NCBI RefSeq assembly: GCF_003122385.1
Contig: NZ_CP029255.1
Coordinates: forward strand, 2,790,001-2,854,000
DNA: 64,000 nucleotides
Source of the DNA: Flavobacterium crocinum
Lineage (GTDB): Bacteria; Bacteroidota; Bacteroidia; Flavobacteriales; Flavobacteriaceae
Reading direction: 5' to 3'
In this document: one piece after another, positions 40,219-48,777 of the stretch
Position numbering within the stretch: the stretch's first letter is position 1
Layout: each line of letters starts with the position of its first letter
The notes under the pieces: model-generated
Database searches by the model: none
Told to the model about the DNA's origin: nothing
The model's input: the letters and a program-made list of their open reading frames with translations, nothing else
Position numbers and translations under genes: made by a program

Positions 40219-41550
40219 ATGAAGAAAACTTTACTTTTCTGTTGCTTCTTAGGAAGCATTTTTTATTCGCACGCACAGTCTTATTTTGGTTTTCGGGACG
40301 ACAATTATGCCGGGATTCAGGGCGTATTGTTTAATCCGTCTGCAGTTGTAGATTCTAAGTACAGATCTGACGTTACGATTTTTTCTGCCAGTGGGACAGG
40401 GCAGAACGATTTGTACGGAGTAAATGTCCTGGATGTTTTAGACGGAGATTACGATCTGGACGTTGATGCGAGCAAAAACTTCAAAAGCAATAACAGAGGA
40501 AACTTAAATCTGGATGTTCTGGGGCCTTCTTTTACGCTTAATATTACGCCTGTACACAGTATTGCGCTTTTTTCACGTGTTCGCAGTATAACCAATATGG
40601 TAGGTGTAAATGGTGAACTTGTAGATGAGGTCAATAAAGATCTTGATGTTTCGAACAGCTTTTTAATTTCAGGCGGAAATCCGAACGGAGTTACGAATTC
40701 GTGGGCCGAAATTGGCGCTTCTTATGGAACAGTTTTGTTAGACCGTGATGATCATTTTGTAAAAGGCGGAATTACCTTAAAATACCTAATGGCTGGCGCA
40801 AACGGTTATATTAACGGAAGTGATATTAGTGTGGCTTTCAATAAAAACGCTGTTAATCCGGCGTTGAGTGAATATTATTCAACCGGAACTTTAAGAACCG
40901 CTGCAAGTTATGATTACGAAAACGGAGACAAGATGAAATTCGATCCGTCTTCAGCCGGAGTAGGCGTAGATCTTGGTTTTACTTATGAATATCGTACCAA
41001 TTGTCATACTTGTATTGGAAACCGTTATAAATTTAAAGCAGCAGCTTCGGTAACGGATATTGGAAGTCTGAACTACAAAAACATTACGGAGAACACCTAT
41101 AATTTAAACGGAAGAGTAACGCAGCAGGATATTGATGATGCCGAAGATATTTTCGAATTCTTTGATCAAAATTATACTAAAACATCCTCTAAAAAAGCGG
41201 TTAAAGCCAATCTGCCAACAGCATTACATACCAATTTTGACTGGAATATCGACAATAGATTTTACTTGAATTTAAGCGGTGATTTCAGTTTGGTTAATGC
41301 CAACAAAGTCAACAGAACAACTATCGCGAATTCGGTTACATTTACGCCAAGATATGAGACAAGACAGTTTAGTTTTTATCTTCCGGTAACGTATATGGAA
41401 TACAGCGGAACTCAAATCGGAACTGGTTTCAGAGCTGGCCCAATTTTTATTGGTTCAGGAACTTTGGTTTCAAACCTGTTTTCAAACAGTTCTAAAGGAG
41501 CTAACGTTTATGTTGGTTTGAAATTGCCGATTTATCAGAATTATAACTAA
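40219..41550 (+). CDS. DUF5723 family outer-membrane protein, 443 aa
   Basis: A signal peptide (MKKTLLFCCFLGSIFYSHAQ) precedes a predicted outer-membrane beta barrel. SYFGFRDDNYAGIQGVLFNPSAVVDSKYRSDV at the mature N-terminus is the opening of DUF5723 proteins, and the later GASYGTVLLDRDDHFVKGGITLKYL strands and final YVGLKLPIYQNYN fit a FadL/PorV-like barrel. A Cys pair (RTNCHTCIGN, near residue 258) may be surface-exposed. The family is abundant in Bacteroidota; function unknown. It is monocistronic and closed by a strong hairpin at 41622. Confidence 0.85.
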   Translation: MKKTLLFCCFLGSIFYSHAQSYFGFRDDNYAGIQGVLFNPSAVVDSKYRSDVTIFSASGTGQNDLYGVNVLDVLDGDYDLDVDASKNFKSNNRGNLNLDVLGPSFTLNITPVHSIALFSRVRSITNMVGVNGELVDEVNKDLDVSNSFLISGGNPNGVTNSWAEIGASYGTVLLDRDDHFVKGGITLKYLMAGANGYINGSDISVAFNKNAVNPALSEYYSTGTLRTAASYDYENGDKMKFDPSSAGVGVDLGFTYEYRTNCHTCIGNRYKFKAAASVTDIGSLNYKNITENTYNLNGRVTQQDIDDAEDIFEFFDQNYTKTSSKKAVKANLPTALHTNFDWNIDNRFYLNLSGDFSLVNANKVNRTTIANSVTFTPRYETRQFSFYLPVTYMEYSGTQIGTGFRAGPIFIGSGTLVSNLFSNSSKGANVYVGLKLPIYQNYN

Positions 41551-41961
41551 GGATCTGAGTTGCTAAGATTCTAAGATACTGAGATTCTAAGTTTTTTTAA
41601 GTTCTGCGAACTTTTTTAATTAAAAAACGGTCTGTTTCACTTGTGAAACAGACCGTTTTATTTAAAGGCCAGATTGCTTTTAACTATGAATTAGGGTTTT
41701 ACTAAATTTCGATTTATCGAAATAAAAAACTCAGCATCTTAGCATCTTAGAACCTTAGCAACTTTAAAATATAGTGAAGGTCACATCTTCATTAACCGCT
41801 CCCCCAAAAGCGTATAATGAAAGTTAGACACCTAAAAATACTCTTGTGTATTCAAAACATTTATATAGGTTCGAGTAAACGTATACACCATTTTTTAATA
41901 CTATTTCGCTTAACTTTTCCATAATACATAAATTTAGTTTGACAAATTACTCTTGCGATGT
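41551..41961. repeat. Intergenic CTAAG-word palindrome and spacer
   Basis: CTAAGATTCTAAGATACTGA words (41560-41600) are mirrored by CTCAGCATCTTAGCATCTTA words (41730-41765), so the region can fold back on itself around the terminator at 41622. From 41770 to 41961 no gene, promoter or repeat is evident apart from AT-rich sequence. Confidence 0.55.
41622..41659. terminator. DUF5723 terminator
   Basis: A 16-bp perfect stem AAAACGGTCTGTTTCAC with its complement, tiny loop and T-rich end, 70 bases after the stop codon. Confidence 0.92.
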
Positions 41962-42336
41962 TTAATACTGTGATGAATATTCCTCTTCTTCAGAAGTTTC
42001 ATGCGAAGATTCGTTTTGTGGTTTAGAAACCAAATTGGTAACGATAAGCTGAACAATTGAGCCTAAAATGCCTTTGAACATGGTATCGCCTTTTCCGACT
42101 ATAAATCGTTTAGCCAGATATCCAATTCCGATACTGATGGCCGATTGTGCTAGATGGCTTTTAAAACCTACTGTCTCGTTAATTTCCTCAACAGTATTTC
42201 GAATTAAATTGATTGGTTTTAAATTCTCTTTCAAATCATCGATATGATCTTTTATAGCACACCATTCATTGTCCTGACGAACTTCTAATTCTTGTATTTT
42301 TTGATTTAATTGATCAATATTGATAATAGCCTCCAT
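41962..42336 (-). CDS. Hypothetical protein of the holin/YtxH stress cluster, 124 aa
   Basis: The N-terminal half is coiled-coil-like (INIDQLNQKIQELEVRQDNEWCAIKDHIDDLKENLKP). A moderately hydrophobic Gly-rich segment follows (AQSAISIGIGYLAKRFIVGKG, GILGSIVQLIVTNLV) with an acidic Ser/Glu tail. It is probably membrane-associated. No family is recognised. It is 32 bases downstream of the holin-like gene on the same strand and probably belongs to one operon with it and the YtxH gene, an arrangement common in Flavobacteria stress loci. Confidence 0.72.
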   Translation of the reverse strand: MEAIINIDQLNQKIQELEVRQDNEWCAIKDHIDDLKENLKPINLIRNTVEEINETVGFKSHLAQSAISIGIGYLAKRFIVGKGDTMFKGILGSIVQLIVTNLVSKPQNESSHETSEEEEYSSQY

Positions 42337-42368
42337 AGGTTAGTTTTTTGTATTAATAAATTAAATCT

Positions 42369-42725
42369 CTATTTCGTTTCTTTCAGAATACTTGAAATAA
42401 TAGTATTCCCAATTGGTGTTTTTATGATTTTATGGTGTGATTTGACCACGATTATTGCAACTATTAAATAAAATAATGCCATAATAAAAAAACCATAGTA
42501 ATACTCTCCAAGCTCTTTACCAATCCATAAACTGATCCCTACATTTAAAAACAAGGTAAAAAATGCAACAACAATCCCGATTGCTATCTTTGATGCTAAT
42601 GATGAAACACCATCAGCAACTGAACACACTGTTTTTAGTTTTAGTAATTCTAAACTTGTTTTAGCATAGTTTTCAGCTTTTTCATAAAGATTAAGATCCT
42701 CGTTTGTTGTTGCATTTGGTTCCAT
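42369..42725 (-). CDS. Holin-superfamily-like membrane protein, 118 aa
   Basis: An N-terminal acidic/helical part (NLYEKAENYAKTSLELLKLKTVCSVADGVSSLASKI) leads to two membrane helices (IAIGIVVAFFTLFLNVGISLW and GFFIMALFYLIVAIIVV). This matches the small 'phage holin family' (Holin-X/YqjE-like) proteins that in Bacteroidota accompany YtxH and CsbD genes and are not linked to phage lysis. It probably stabilises the envelope under stress; inference. It lies 46 bases after the YtxH gene. Confidence 0.78.
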   Translation of the reverse strand: MEPNATTNEDLNLYEKAENYAKTSLELLKLKTVCSVADGVSSLASKIAIGIVVAFFTLFLNVGISLWIGKELGEYYYGFFIMALFYLIVAIIVVKSHHKIIKTPIGNTIISSILKETK

Positions 42726-42771
42726 GATATAGGGTTTTATGGTTTGAAAAAATCACTAATTTGATTAGCTT

Positions 42772-43056
42772 TTAGTAGTTTGATTTTACTGCTTTAGCAT
42801 CGTCTTTCAGTGTATTGAAATCGTCTTTAACCTGAGCTAGTTTAGATTTCCCATCTTCGATAATATCTTTACCGTTTGATTTAATTGTGCTTACAATACC
42901 GTCAAACTTTGTTTTAATGTTATCTCCGTAATCTTTTGATTTATCTTTGATTTTTTTTCTTGTGTTTGAACCTTTATCCGGTGCGAATAAAACTCCTATT
43001 GCTGCTCCCGCCGCTGCGGCTCCTAAAATTCCTAAAATTGTTGTGCTAGTTTTCAT
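42772..43056 (-). CDS. YtxH domain protein, 94 aa
   Basis: A single N-terminal membrane helix (ILGILGAAAAGAAIGVLFAPDKG) is followed directly by the GSNTRKKIKDKSKDYGDN motif that defines the YtxH family and by an amphipathic Lys-rich tail (IEDGKSKLAQVKDDFNTLKDDAKAV). YtxH proteins belong to general stress regulons in many bacteria; their biochemical task is unknown. It is part of the - strand cluster 43260-41962. Confidence 0.9.
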   Translation of the reverse strand: MKTSTTILGILGAAAAGAAIGVLFAPDKGSNTRKKIKDKSKDYGDNIKTKFDGIVSTIKSNGKDIIEDGKSKLAQVKDDFNTLKDDAKAVKSNY

Positions 43057-43107
43057 AATAATTAATTTTAAATTGGATTAATATTTATAATTTGTTGATT
43101 TAAATTT

Positions 43108-43260
43108 TTAAATTTCCCGACCTTTAATAAGTCTGAGAAGTACTGCGATAATGGCGATTACTAAAAGAATATGGATAATGCTTCCGAAACTGTAAACAAA
43201 GAACCCTAAAGCCCAAAGTATAACCAGAATCACCGCGATTGTATATAATAAGTTAGACAT
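43108..43260 (-). CDS. Lmo0937-family small membrane protein, 50 aa
   Basis: The ATG at 43260 opens a 50-codon frame ending at TAA 43108. It begins MSNLLYTIAVILVILWALGF, continues FVYSFGSIIHILLVIAIIAV and ends LLRLIKGREI. The two-helix hydrophobic protein with the W-A-L-G-F turn and IHILLVIAIIA matches the Lmo0937 family, found beside YtxH and CsbD genes in stress clusters. It is too short for length filters, but the match in sequence and context is strong. A 5' promoter was not clearly seen. Confidence 0.88.
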   Translation of the reverse strand: MSNLLYTIAVILVILWALGFFVYSFGSIIHILLVIAIIAVLLRLIKGREI

Positions 43261-43299
43261 GGTTTTTTTATTTTAGAGGTTAATAATTAATTTCTCTTT

Positions 43300-43944
43300 T
43301 TAATTCAGTTTATACGAAAGGTATAAAGTCAAATTGCTGTTTCTAACATCTGGAAATGTATAGGTTGTTCCTCCAATAGATCTTTCTTTACCGACTGTTG
43401 TTAAGCCATAGTTATAGCGTACACCAAGGCTAATTGGATCGAAATCAACTCCAACACCTGCAGCTATACCAGCATCAAATTTGTTAAGATCATCTGTGTC
43501 AATAGCTTCATCAAATGCGATATCCCCATCTCCAGTAACTTTAGAGCTTACTAAATATGATGCATATCCACCTGCTTGTAGATTAAAGTTTTTAGTAATA
43601 TTTACTCTTACTAAAAGAGGAAGTTCAATATAGTTTAATCTAAATTTTGCATTTCCTTCTATGACATTGTTGTATTCTAATTCAGCTCCTTTCGTAGTGA
43701 ATAAAAGTTCTGGTTGAATCGCTACAAAATCTGAAACGGGAAGGGTAGCATAAAATCCTGCATTAAAACCGTACAAAACGTTTTTGTCATTAACATCATC
43801 TCCGCTATCAATTAGGTTTGACATGTTGAATCCTCCTTTTACACCGAATTCGGTATTTACATTATTGTCCTGAGCGTGCAGCGTTCCAAATGTTGCTGCT
43901 AAAAAAAGTGTTAAGGCGCATAAAAAATTGGCTTGTAATTTCAT
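43300..43944 (-). CDS. Outer-membrane beta-barrel protein (porin family/PorT-like), 214 aa
   Basis: The signal peptide ends LHAQ. The mature protein starts TEFGVKGGFNMSNLIDSGDD, the first strand of the OMP_b-brl_2/PorT group, continues with VAIQPELLFTTKGAELEY and LNYIELPLLVRVNITKNFNLQAGGYASYLVSS (a highly typical strand pair), and ends NLTLYLSYKLN with an aromatic-rich C-terminus. An eight-stranded barrel is predicted. Its role is unknown; many such proteins respond to envelope stress, which fits its neighbours. Confidence 0.88.
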   Translation of the reverse strand: MKLQANFLCALTLFLAATFGTLHAQDNNVNTEFGVKGGFNMSNLIDSGDDVNDKNVLYGFNAGFYATLPVSDFVAIQPELLFTTKGAELEYNNVIEGNAKFRLNYIELPLLVRVNITKNFNLQAGGYASYLVSSKVTGDGDIAFDEAIDTDDLNKFDAGIAAGVGVDFDPISLGVRYNYGLTTVGKERSIGGTTYTFPDVRNSNLTLYLSYKLN

Positions 43945-43980
43945 AGTAAAAAATTTAGTTAATAGATAGATAATAGGCGT

Positions 43981-44550
43981 TTATACATTTTGTTTTCTTA
44001 TTCTTTCTGTCTCTCTTAAGAGCTTGTATTGTTCAGGCAAATATCTCAGGACTAGTTCCAGAATCTGTTTATCGTTTGTTTCTCTGGAAATGGTTTCAAA
44101 TAATTCAATCTGGTTGCCTAAAGCGTCTTTCATGGCGTTTAAGTAGACATCGTTAAATTCGCTGCCTTTTGCATCAATGAGGTTGTACAGGTCTCTTTTG
44201 TGTGTGGCATTTATTTCAGTAATGACAATGAGCTTCATGGCGGCCATTTTTGATATTTCGTCCAAAATCTGATTTTCCTGATTCTCGATTCTTTTTCCTA
44301 ATTCCTGAACGATAGCGTCTGAACTTTTTTGTTGTGCAATTTGACTTTTAGAAATAATTGATTTACTCGCATTTGCCGTCGAAATAAAGAAATAGGTTTC
44401 TGTCTCTTCTTTTTCTGTTATCACAAAAGCCTGATTCTTTAAAGAATTTTCTATCGGATTAATCTTTCTGCATGACGTCATGCATAATACTAATACGAAC
44501 AAGAAAAAGACTTTTAAAACAGAAGCTTTTAAGGGGGGAATTGCTTTCAT
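43981..44550 (-). CDS. DUF4142-type lipoprotein, 189 aa
   Basis: The N-terminus carries a membrane stretch FFLFVLVLCMTSC with the lipidated Cys at about residue 27. The rest is a helical bundle: TYFFISTANASKSIISKSQIAQQKSSDAIVQELGKRIENQENQI fits DUF4142 proteins, small ferritin-like four-helix domains of the envelope. Conserved His/Asp metal ligands are few (THKRDLYNL), so metal binding is doubtful. It stands in the stress cluster. The putative promoter core ATCTTTGTAATGTAAT (- strand, 44582-44567) is shared with three putative small RNA genes at 50.8-51.4 kb. Confidence 0.75.
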   Translation of the reverse strand: MKAIPPLKASVLKVFFLFVLVLCMTSCRKINPIENSLKNQAFVITEKEETETYFFISTANASKSIISKSQIAQQKSSDAIVQELGKRIENQENQILDEISKMAAMKLIVITEINATHKRDLYNLIDAKGSEFNDVYLNAMKDALGNQIELFETISRETNDKQILELVLRYLPEQYKLLRETERIRKQNV

Positions 44551-44566
44551 TGTTATTTCCTCAAGT

Positions 44567-44582
44567 ATTACATTACAAAGAT
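44567..44582 (-). promoter_or_regulatory. Shared promoter core before the DUF4142 gene
   Basis: ATCTTTGTAATGTAAT (- strand) contains a TTTG like the -7 element and is repeated, with one base varying, at 50835, 51078 and 51346. It lies 17 bases upstream of the start codon. Confidence 0.5.
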
Positions 44583-44808
44583 GCTAACGAATGAAAGATT
44601 TTGCTTTACAGCATAAAAACGAAACGTTATATAATTCCCATAACGAGATTATTTAATTGGTTTACCCTTTGTAATTCAGGGGTTTGATTCGTTTTTGTTT
44701 GGCGTAAAAAAAAAAGAAACCACAGATTTTTCTATGATTTCTTTTATTATTTTGAATATAAAGTGCAGATTTTTTTTCTTACAATTTCTTAAAGCTTTTT
44801 TCAGATTT

Positions 44809-46593
44809 CTAATCCGGAAGAAAAACGGTGAATTCAGAACCTTTTCCAAGAGTACTATCAGCAAGAATATGGCCTTTGTGATTCTCGACAATTTTTTTAC
44901 AAATTGCCAGTCCAATTCCGGTTCCGGGATAATCTGTTTTAGAATGCAACCTTTGGAAAAGAATAAAAATAGTTTCCTTAAACTGAGGGTCAAATCCCAT
45001 TCCGTTGTCGGTGAAAGTTATTTTGTGAAATTTCTTGACAGATTGTTCCAGTACTTCGGGATAATCTGCAGAGTTTACCTTTTCGCTTGTAATTGAAATT
45101 TCAGGTTCAATTCCGGGCTGACTGTATTTTAATGAATTTCCAATTAAATTAATAAACAGTTGTTCGATCTGATATGGAATTACCGAAAGTTTAGGAAGCT
45201 TATTGGTTTTGATAACCGCTTTCTTTTCTTCGATAACTTCTGCCAGCTCGGATTCGGCATTGTCCAAAAGTTCGTTCAGGTTTATTTTAATGAATTCTTT
45301 TTTGGTTGTATTGGTTCTCGAAAATAAAAGAAGATCATCAATCAAAACACGCATTCTTTTTGCTGAACTTTCAATTTTACTGATGTAATTTTTGGCACTG
45401 TCAGACATAACGGCTTTATCAGCATCTGAAACTCTCGAGATAAAAGTCTGGATTTTTCTAAGCGGTTCCTGTAAATCGTGACTTGCAACGTGATTGAAAG
45501 AAGCCAGCTCTTTATTGCTTTTTTCCAGTTCTTTATTTCGTTCCTGAAGTTCGATATTTAACAAATGCTCGTCTGTGATGTCAAAATTAATTCCAAGCAA
45601 AATTTTACTTCCCTGTTGATCGGTTACAATTTTAGCAGTTGTTTTAAAATAACGCACTTCATGATTAGGACGGACAATTTTATAATAAACAAACGGAAGT
45701 TGTTTTCTCTCCACAATTCCGTCCATATAATTAGCAAATGTTTCTTTATCGTCGGGATGAACAAATTTTAAAAGTGTCGCTTTATTAGGAACAAAAGAGT
45801 TTGGCTCGTGTCCTAGAAGACGATATTGATTATCTGAATAATCAATTTTATCCGAATCCAGATCCCATTGCCAGGTGCTGAAATTACCAATGCTTTCCGA
45901 TTCGGCAATTAAGCCGCTGGAAATTAAAAGTCTTTTATTGAAAATTTTTAAGCGTTCAAAATCACGACTGATTTGTCTATAAGCCAATAAAATAAAACAT
46001 AAAGCAACCAGAAACAATGAAATAGAAAAAAGCGGACTTAAAGAAATTTCAGAATCGTATATTTTAAGTCTTGTTTTTAGAAAAGTTTTTTCGATATCAT
46101 TCATTTCATCAACCTTAAAACGAATGTTTTCCATTAAGATTCGTCCACCAAACATATGATTGTCGAGTTTTCTTTTGTCATACGTTTTAGGATCACTGTA
46201 TTTTAAACAGTTTTCAAAAGAAACAAATCGCTGGGTGATGAGTTTGAATAATTTTTGAAGATTTTCCTGTTGCTGCGGATTATCAGCAGTCAGTTTTTTT
46301 AAAGTAATAAAAGAAGTGTTTACTTTATCTCTCGAATAAATGTAAGGAGTAAGAAAACGGGCATTACGAGTTATGATATAACCTCGCTGGCCCGTTTCTG
46401 CATCTTTTATCGCCGACATTAGTCGTTCGAGCTGAATGTTTATTTCATAAGTATGCATAACCACTTTGCTTGATTCATTCAAGTCCTGATTATGCTTATA
46501 AGCAATTGAAGAAAGAAATAACAGAATGAAAACTGCGATTACAAAAATAACTCTCAAAGAGTTTGAAGAATTAAAATTTGGTATCCACTTCAT
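44809..46593 (-). CDS. CHASE3-PAS sensor histidine kinase, 594 aa
   Basis: This membrane-bound sensor has helix 1 (VIFVIAVFILLFLSSIAY, about 14-31), a CHASE3 extracellular domain with QLERLMSAIKDAETGQRGYIIT, helix 2 (LFSISLFLVALCFILLAY, about 185-203) and a PAS domain (STWQWDLDSDKIDYSDNQYRLLGHEP). HisKA follows with the phosphorylated His in NHVASHDLQEPLRKIQTF at about 371, then an HATPase with N-box LFINLIGNSLKYS and G-boxes DNGMGFD and GTGIGLAICKKI. All catalytic motifs are intact. It is encoded 10 bases after a response regulator gene and is likely its partner, in the middle of stress-related genes. Confidence 0.95.
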   Translation of the reverse strand: MKWIPNFNSSNSLRVIFVIAVFILLFLSSIAYKHNQDLNESSKVVMHTYEINIQLERLMSAIKDAETGQRGYIITRNARFLTPYIYSRDKVNTSFITLKKLTADNPQQQENLQKLFKLITQRFVSFENCLKYSDPKTYDKRKLDNHMFGGRILMENIRFKVDEMNDIEKTFLKTRLKIYDSEISLSPLFSISLFLVALCFILLAYRQISRDFERLKIFNKRLLISSGLIAESESIGNFSTWQWDLDSDKIDYSDNQYRLLGHEPNSFVPNKATLLKFVHPDDKETFANYMDGIVERKQLPFVYYKIVRPNHEVRYFKTTAKIVTDQQGSKILLGINFDITDEHLLNIELQERNKELEKSNKELASFNHVASHDLQEPLRKIQTFISRVSDADKAVMSDSAKNYISKIESSAKRMRVLIDDLLLFSRTNTTKKEFIKINLNELLDNAESELAEVIEEKKAVIKTNKLPKLSVIPYQIEQLFINLIGNSLKYSQPGIEPEISITSEKVNSADYPEVLEQSVKKFHKITFTDNGMGFDPQFKETIFILFQRLHSKTDYPGTGIGLAICKKIVENHKGHILADSTLGKGSEFTVFLPD

Positions 46594-46603
46594 TTATGTG
46601 TGC

Positions 46604-47053
46604 TTATTTTAGTCGCAGCAAGAAATTATCACGGTTAAGTCCTGAAGTATGATAATGCCAGTTTACGGTCACGACCTCATTAATTATTTTTTTAAGCGTA
46701 TTAAAATCGCTTGGTTTTTTGATATAAATATTGGCACCCTGAATAAAAGTATCTTCAATGTCTTCTTCAGATGAAGAAGTAGAATAGATCGCAATAATTA
46801 TATCTTTTAAATGCTCTGTTTTCTTGATTTCAATCAAACATTCTTTACCTGTTTTTTTAGGCATGTTCAAATCCAGAAACAAAATATCGGGAAGTTTATT
46901 GTCTGTGTTTAATAAATGATCCATCAGCTGCATTCCGTCATGAACAAAACTTACATTTGTCTGAATTTTGATTTCCTCAAAAGCATCTTTGAAGAAAAGA
47001 CGGTCATCTTCATCATCGTCGGCTAATAAAATGTGTAATGCGTTTTTTTGCAT
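46604..47053 (-). CDS. Single-domain response regulator, 149 aa
   Basis: This is a CheY-like receiver with no output domain: acidic pocket DDDEDD (12-17), phospho-acceptor Asp61 in DILFLDLNMPKKTG, the switch Ser in IAIYSTSSS and Lys in YIKKPSDF. This form (ADDDEDDRLFFKDAFEE, DLNMPKKTGKECL) is the Rcp1-like type that pairs with CHASE3/PAS kinases in Bacteroidota. It sits 10 bases before the kinase gene and 21 bases after the AraC regulator gene, so all three are probably one operon. The signal may pass onward by phosphotransfer, since no DNA-binding part is present. Confidence 0.93.
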   Translation of the reverse strand: MQKNALHILLADDDEDDRLFFKDAFEEIKIQTNVSFVHDGMQLMDHLLNTDNKLPDILFLDLNMPKKTGKECLIEIKKTEHLKDIIIAIYSTSSSEEDIEDTFIQGANIYIKKPSDFNTLKKIINEVVTVNWHYHTSGLNRDNFLLRLK

Positions 47054-47074
47054 TTGATCGTGGTATTTGGGTTT

Positions 47075-47626
47075 TTATTTTAAATTTTCTCTTCGTTTCT
47101 TGATAATTCTCTGAAAAGCAGACGGAGTAATTCCGGTTGTGTTTTTAAACTGCGTACTCAAATGGGCAACACTCGAGTAGTTTAGTAAAAAGGCAATTTC
47201 GGTCAGACTCATTTCATTGATAATAATCAATTGTTTTGCTCTTTCAATTTTCTGTAAAATAATAAAGTTTTCAATAGAAGAATAGGTTACTTCTGAGAAA
47301 ACATTAGATAAATAACCATAGCTGTGGTTTAACTTTTCGGCCAAAAACACAGAACTTTTATAATTATTACTGTCGTCCATAAAAACAAGTTCAATAATTG
47401 CATCTTTAATCTTTTGGACCAAAACACTTTTCTGATTTTCAACTACTTCAAAACCGCATGGAGCTAATTTAGTTTTTAAATTATCCAGTGCTTCGGCATC
47501 TATATTGTCTTCAATCTCGATTTCTCCAAATCCCAGAGTAGTAAAATTAATATTATTTTGTTCCAGATTTTGTTTCAAATAAAGAGAGCAAATTGTATTT
47601 ATGTCGAACTTTATAAATAGTTTCAT
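47075..47626 (-). CDS. AraC-family regulator with ferredoxin-like N-domain, 183 aa
   Basis: The C-terminal half is a double helix-turn-helix of the AraC type: SIENFIILQKIERAKQLIIINEMSLTEIAFLLNYSSVAHLSTQFKNTTGITPSAFQR (about 115-175). The first 65 residues (KLFIKFDINTICSLYLKQNLEQNN, ALDNLKTKLAPCGFEVV) have the beta-alpha-beta pattern of an HMA-like ferredoxin fold but lack its CxxC metal site. Together with the following response regulator and kinase it forms a likely three-gene signalling operon. Targets are unknown; nearby stress genes are candidates by position. Confidence 0.9.
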   Translation of the reverse strand: MKLFIKFDINTICSLYLKQNLEQNNINFTTLGFGEIEIEDNIDAEALDNLKTKLAPCGFEVVENQKSVLVQKIKDAIIELVFMDDSNNYKSSVFLAEKLNHSYGYLSNVFSEVTYSSIENFIILQKIERAKQLIIINEMSLTEIAFLLNYSSVAHLSTQFKNTTGITPSAFQRIIKKRRENLK

Positions 47627-47724
47627 TTTATAGAAATTTGGTTAAAGATACTTATTTTATTTGGTGTTTTTGCTTAAAAAAAGCTTAGAATTACAAGTTA
47701 AATGCATTTTAAAATAAAATTATC

Positions 47725-47763
47725 AAAAAAATACCGCCTAATATTTTTACTAGACGGTATTTT
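47725..47763. terminator. Terminator after the CsbD gene
   Basis: AAAATACCGCCTA / TAGACGGTATTTT with a 10-base loop lies about 20 bases after the CsbD stop codon. Confidence 0.8.
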
Positions 47764-47783
47764 CCCGGTTGAGTTGTAAGGAT

Positions 47784-47969
47784 TTACAAATCTGACAGGA
47801 TTTTGTGGAATTCTTCTTTAGTTTTCCCCAATTTTTGCTGAAGTCTTCCGTACATTTCGTCTTCTTTTCCTTCAGCAAACATCAAATCATCATCTGTTAA
47901 TTCAGCATATTTTTGCTTTAATTTTCCTTTTAACTCGTTCCAGTTTCCTTTTATTTCAGTAGTATTCAT
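47784..47969 (-). CDS. CsbD family stress protein, 61 aa
   Basis: This small hydrophilic protein, [54 protein letters not shown], carries the complete CsbD signature ([12 protein letters not shown], then GK-x-x-x-x-G-x-L-Q-x-x-x-G). CsbD proteins are members of general stress regulons and are predicted to be mostly unstructured helices. Its neighbours (Dps, YtxH, Lmo0937) support a stress role. Start and length are standard. Confidence 0.95.
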   Translation of the reverse strand: MNTTEIKGNWNELKGKLKQKYAELTDDDLMFAEGKEDEMYGRLQQKLGKTKEEFHKILSDL

Positions 47970-48111
47970 GATGTTTTTTTGTTTGAAATTATTGTATTGT
48001 AAAATTGCAAATTAAAAAACAGGATCATGTTACATTTATTTTAATAACTGTTGTATAATTTTCATTTCAATTAAAAATTGAGAATTAAAAAATTAAACCT
48101 GACAGTGCAGA

Positions 48112-48585
48112 TTAAACCTGATAGCGTCTTAAAATCCACGCCATTTTTTCGTGTTCCTGAAGCAATCCTGTAACAAAATCGGCAGAACCGGCATCGTTGG
48201 TTTCGTTTTCAAAAACAGGAATATAACCTCTGAATTCCGTTACTAGTTGTTCGTGGTTTTCTAAAAGTTCAGACAACATATGTTTTTGCGAAGCATATTC
48301 TTTAGGAGATTCTTTAAGAGTAGAATTTTCAATAAACTCTTTCATGGTGCCAATTGTTTTTTCGCCCAGTTGATTGATTCTTTCGGCAACTTCGTCGATT
48401 TGGGCTTCAAGAATTCGGTATTGTTCTTCAAACAGCTTATGTAATTCCATAAAGCTGTTTCCAGAAATATTCCAGTGAAATTTTCTGGTTTTTACATATA
48501 AAGTCATTTCGTTAGATAAAATCGTGGCTAATATTGCAGCACTCTTTTTTAGGTTTTTTGATGTAATTCCGATATTAGGGCTCAT
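48112..48585 (-). CDS. dps: Dps-family DNA-protecting ferritin, 157 aa
   Basis: The product stores iron using peroxide and shields DNA in starvation or oxidative stress. The ferroxidase-centre residues typical of Dps are visible: TRKFHWNISGNSFMELHKLFEEQYRILEAQIDEVAERI (His with the later Asp/Glu of the dimer interface), and later LLQEHEKMAWILRRY. The start at 48585 (MSPNIGITSKNL) is preferred because an exact -7 element TATCTTTG (- strand, 48617-48610) sits 25 bases upstream; the open frame to 48624 would overlap that promoter. Length is normal for the family. Confidence 0.94.
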   Translation of the reverse strand: MSPNIGITSKNLKKSAAILATILSNEMTLYVKTRKFHWNISGNSFMELHKLFEEQYRILEAQIDEVAERINQLGEKTIGTMKEFIENSTLKESPKEYASQKHMLSELLENHEQLVTEFRGYIPVFENETNDAGSADFVTGLLQEHEKMAWILRRYQV

Positions 48586-48609
48586 AATTGTCTGTATTAA
48601 AGGTTTTCT

Positions 48610-48617
48610 CAAAGATA
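48610..48617 (-). promoter_or_regulatory. -7 element of dps
   Basis: TATCTTTG on the - strand is an exact TAnnTTTG match. It decides the dps start codon at 48585. No consensus TTG was found 19 bases further upstream. Confidence 0.55.
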
Positions 48618-48727
48618 CCTTCAAGCTATAATTTTCTCTTACACAATTTTTTACAGATGTTACAGAAATTCAATGTTAATTAGGAAATTAGATAATGTTG
48701 TGAAACCTGAAACCTGAAACTTGAGAC

Positions 48728-48757
48728 TTGAAACCAACAATATTATTTGTAATTTTG
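48728..48757 (+). promoter_or_regulatory. pyrF promoter
   Basis: TTG (48728-48730), a 19-base spacer and TAATTTTG (48750-48757) form an exact consensus promoter. It rules out a start codon at 48721. Confidence 0.75.
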
Positions 48758-48777
48758 CCGCACAAGCAAAACACAAT

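Noticed and set aside
42369..42725. Prophage holin
   Set aside because: There are no phage genes nearby; the protein is of the housekeeping holin-like type that accompanies YtxH and CsbD genes.
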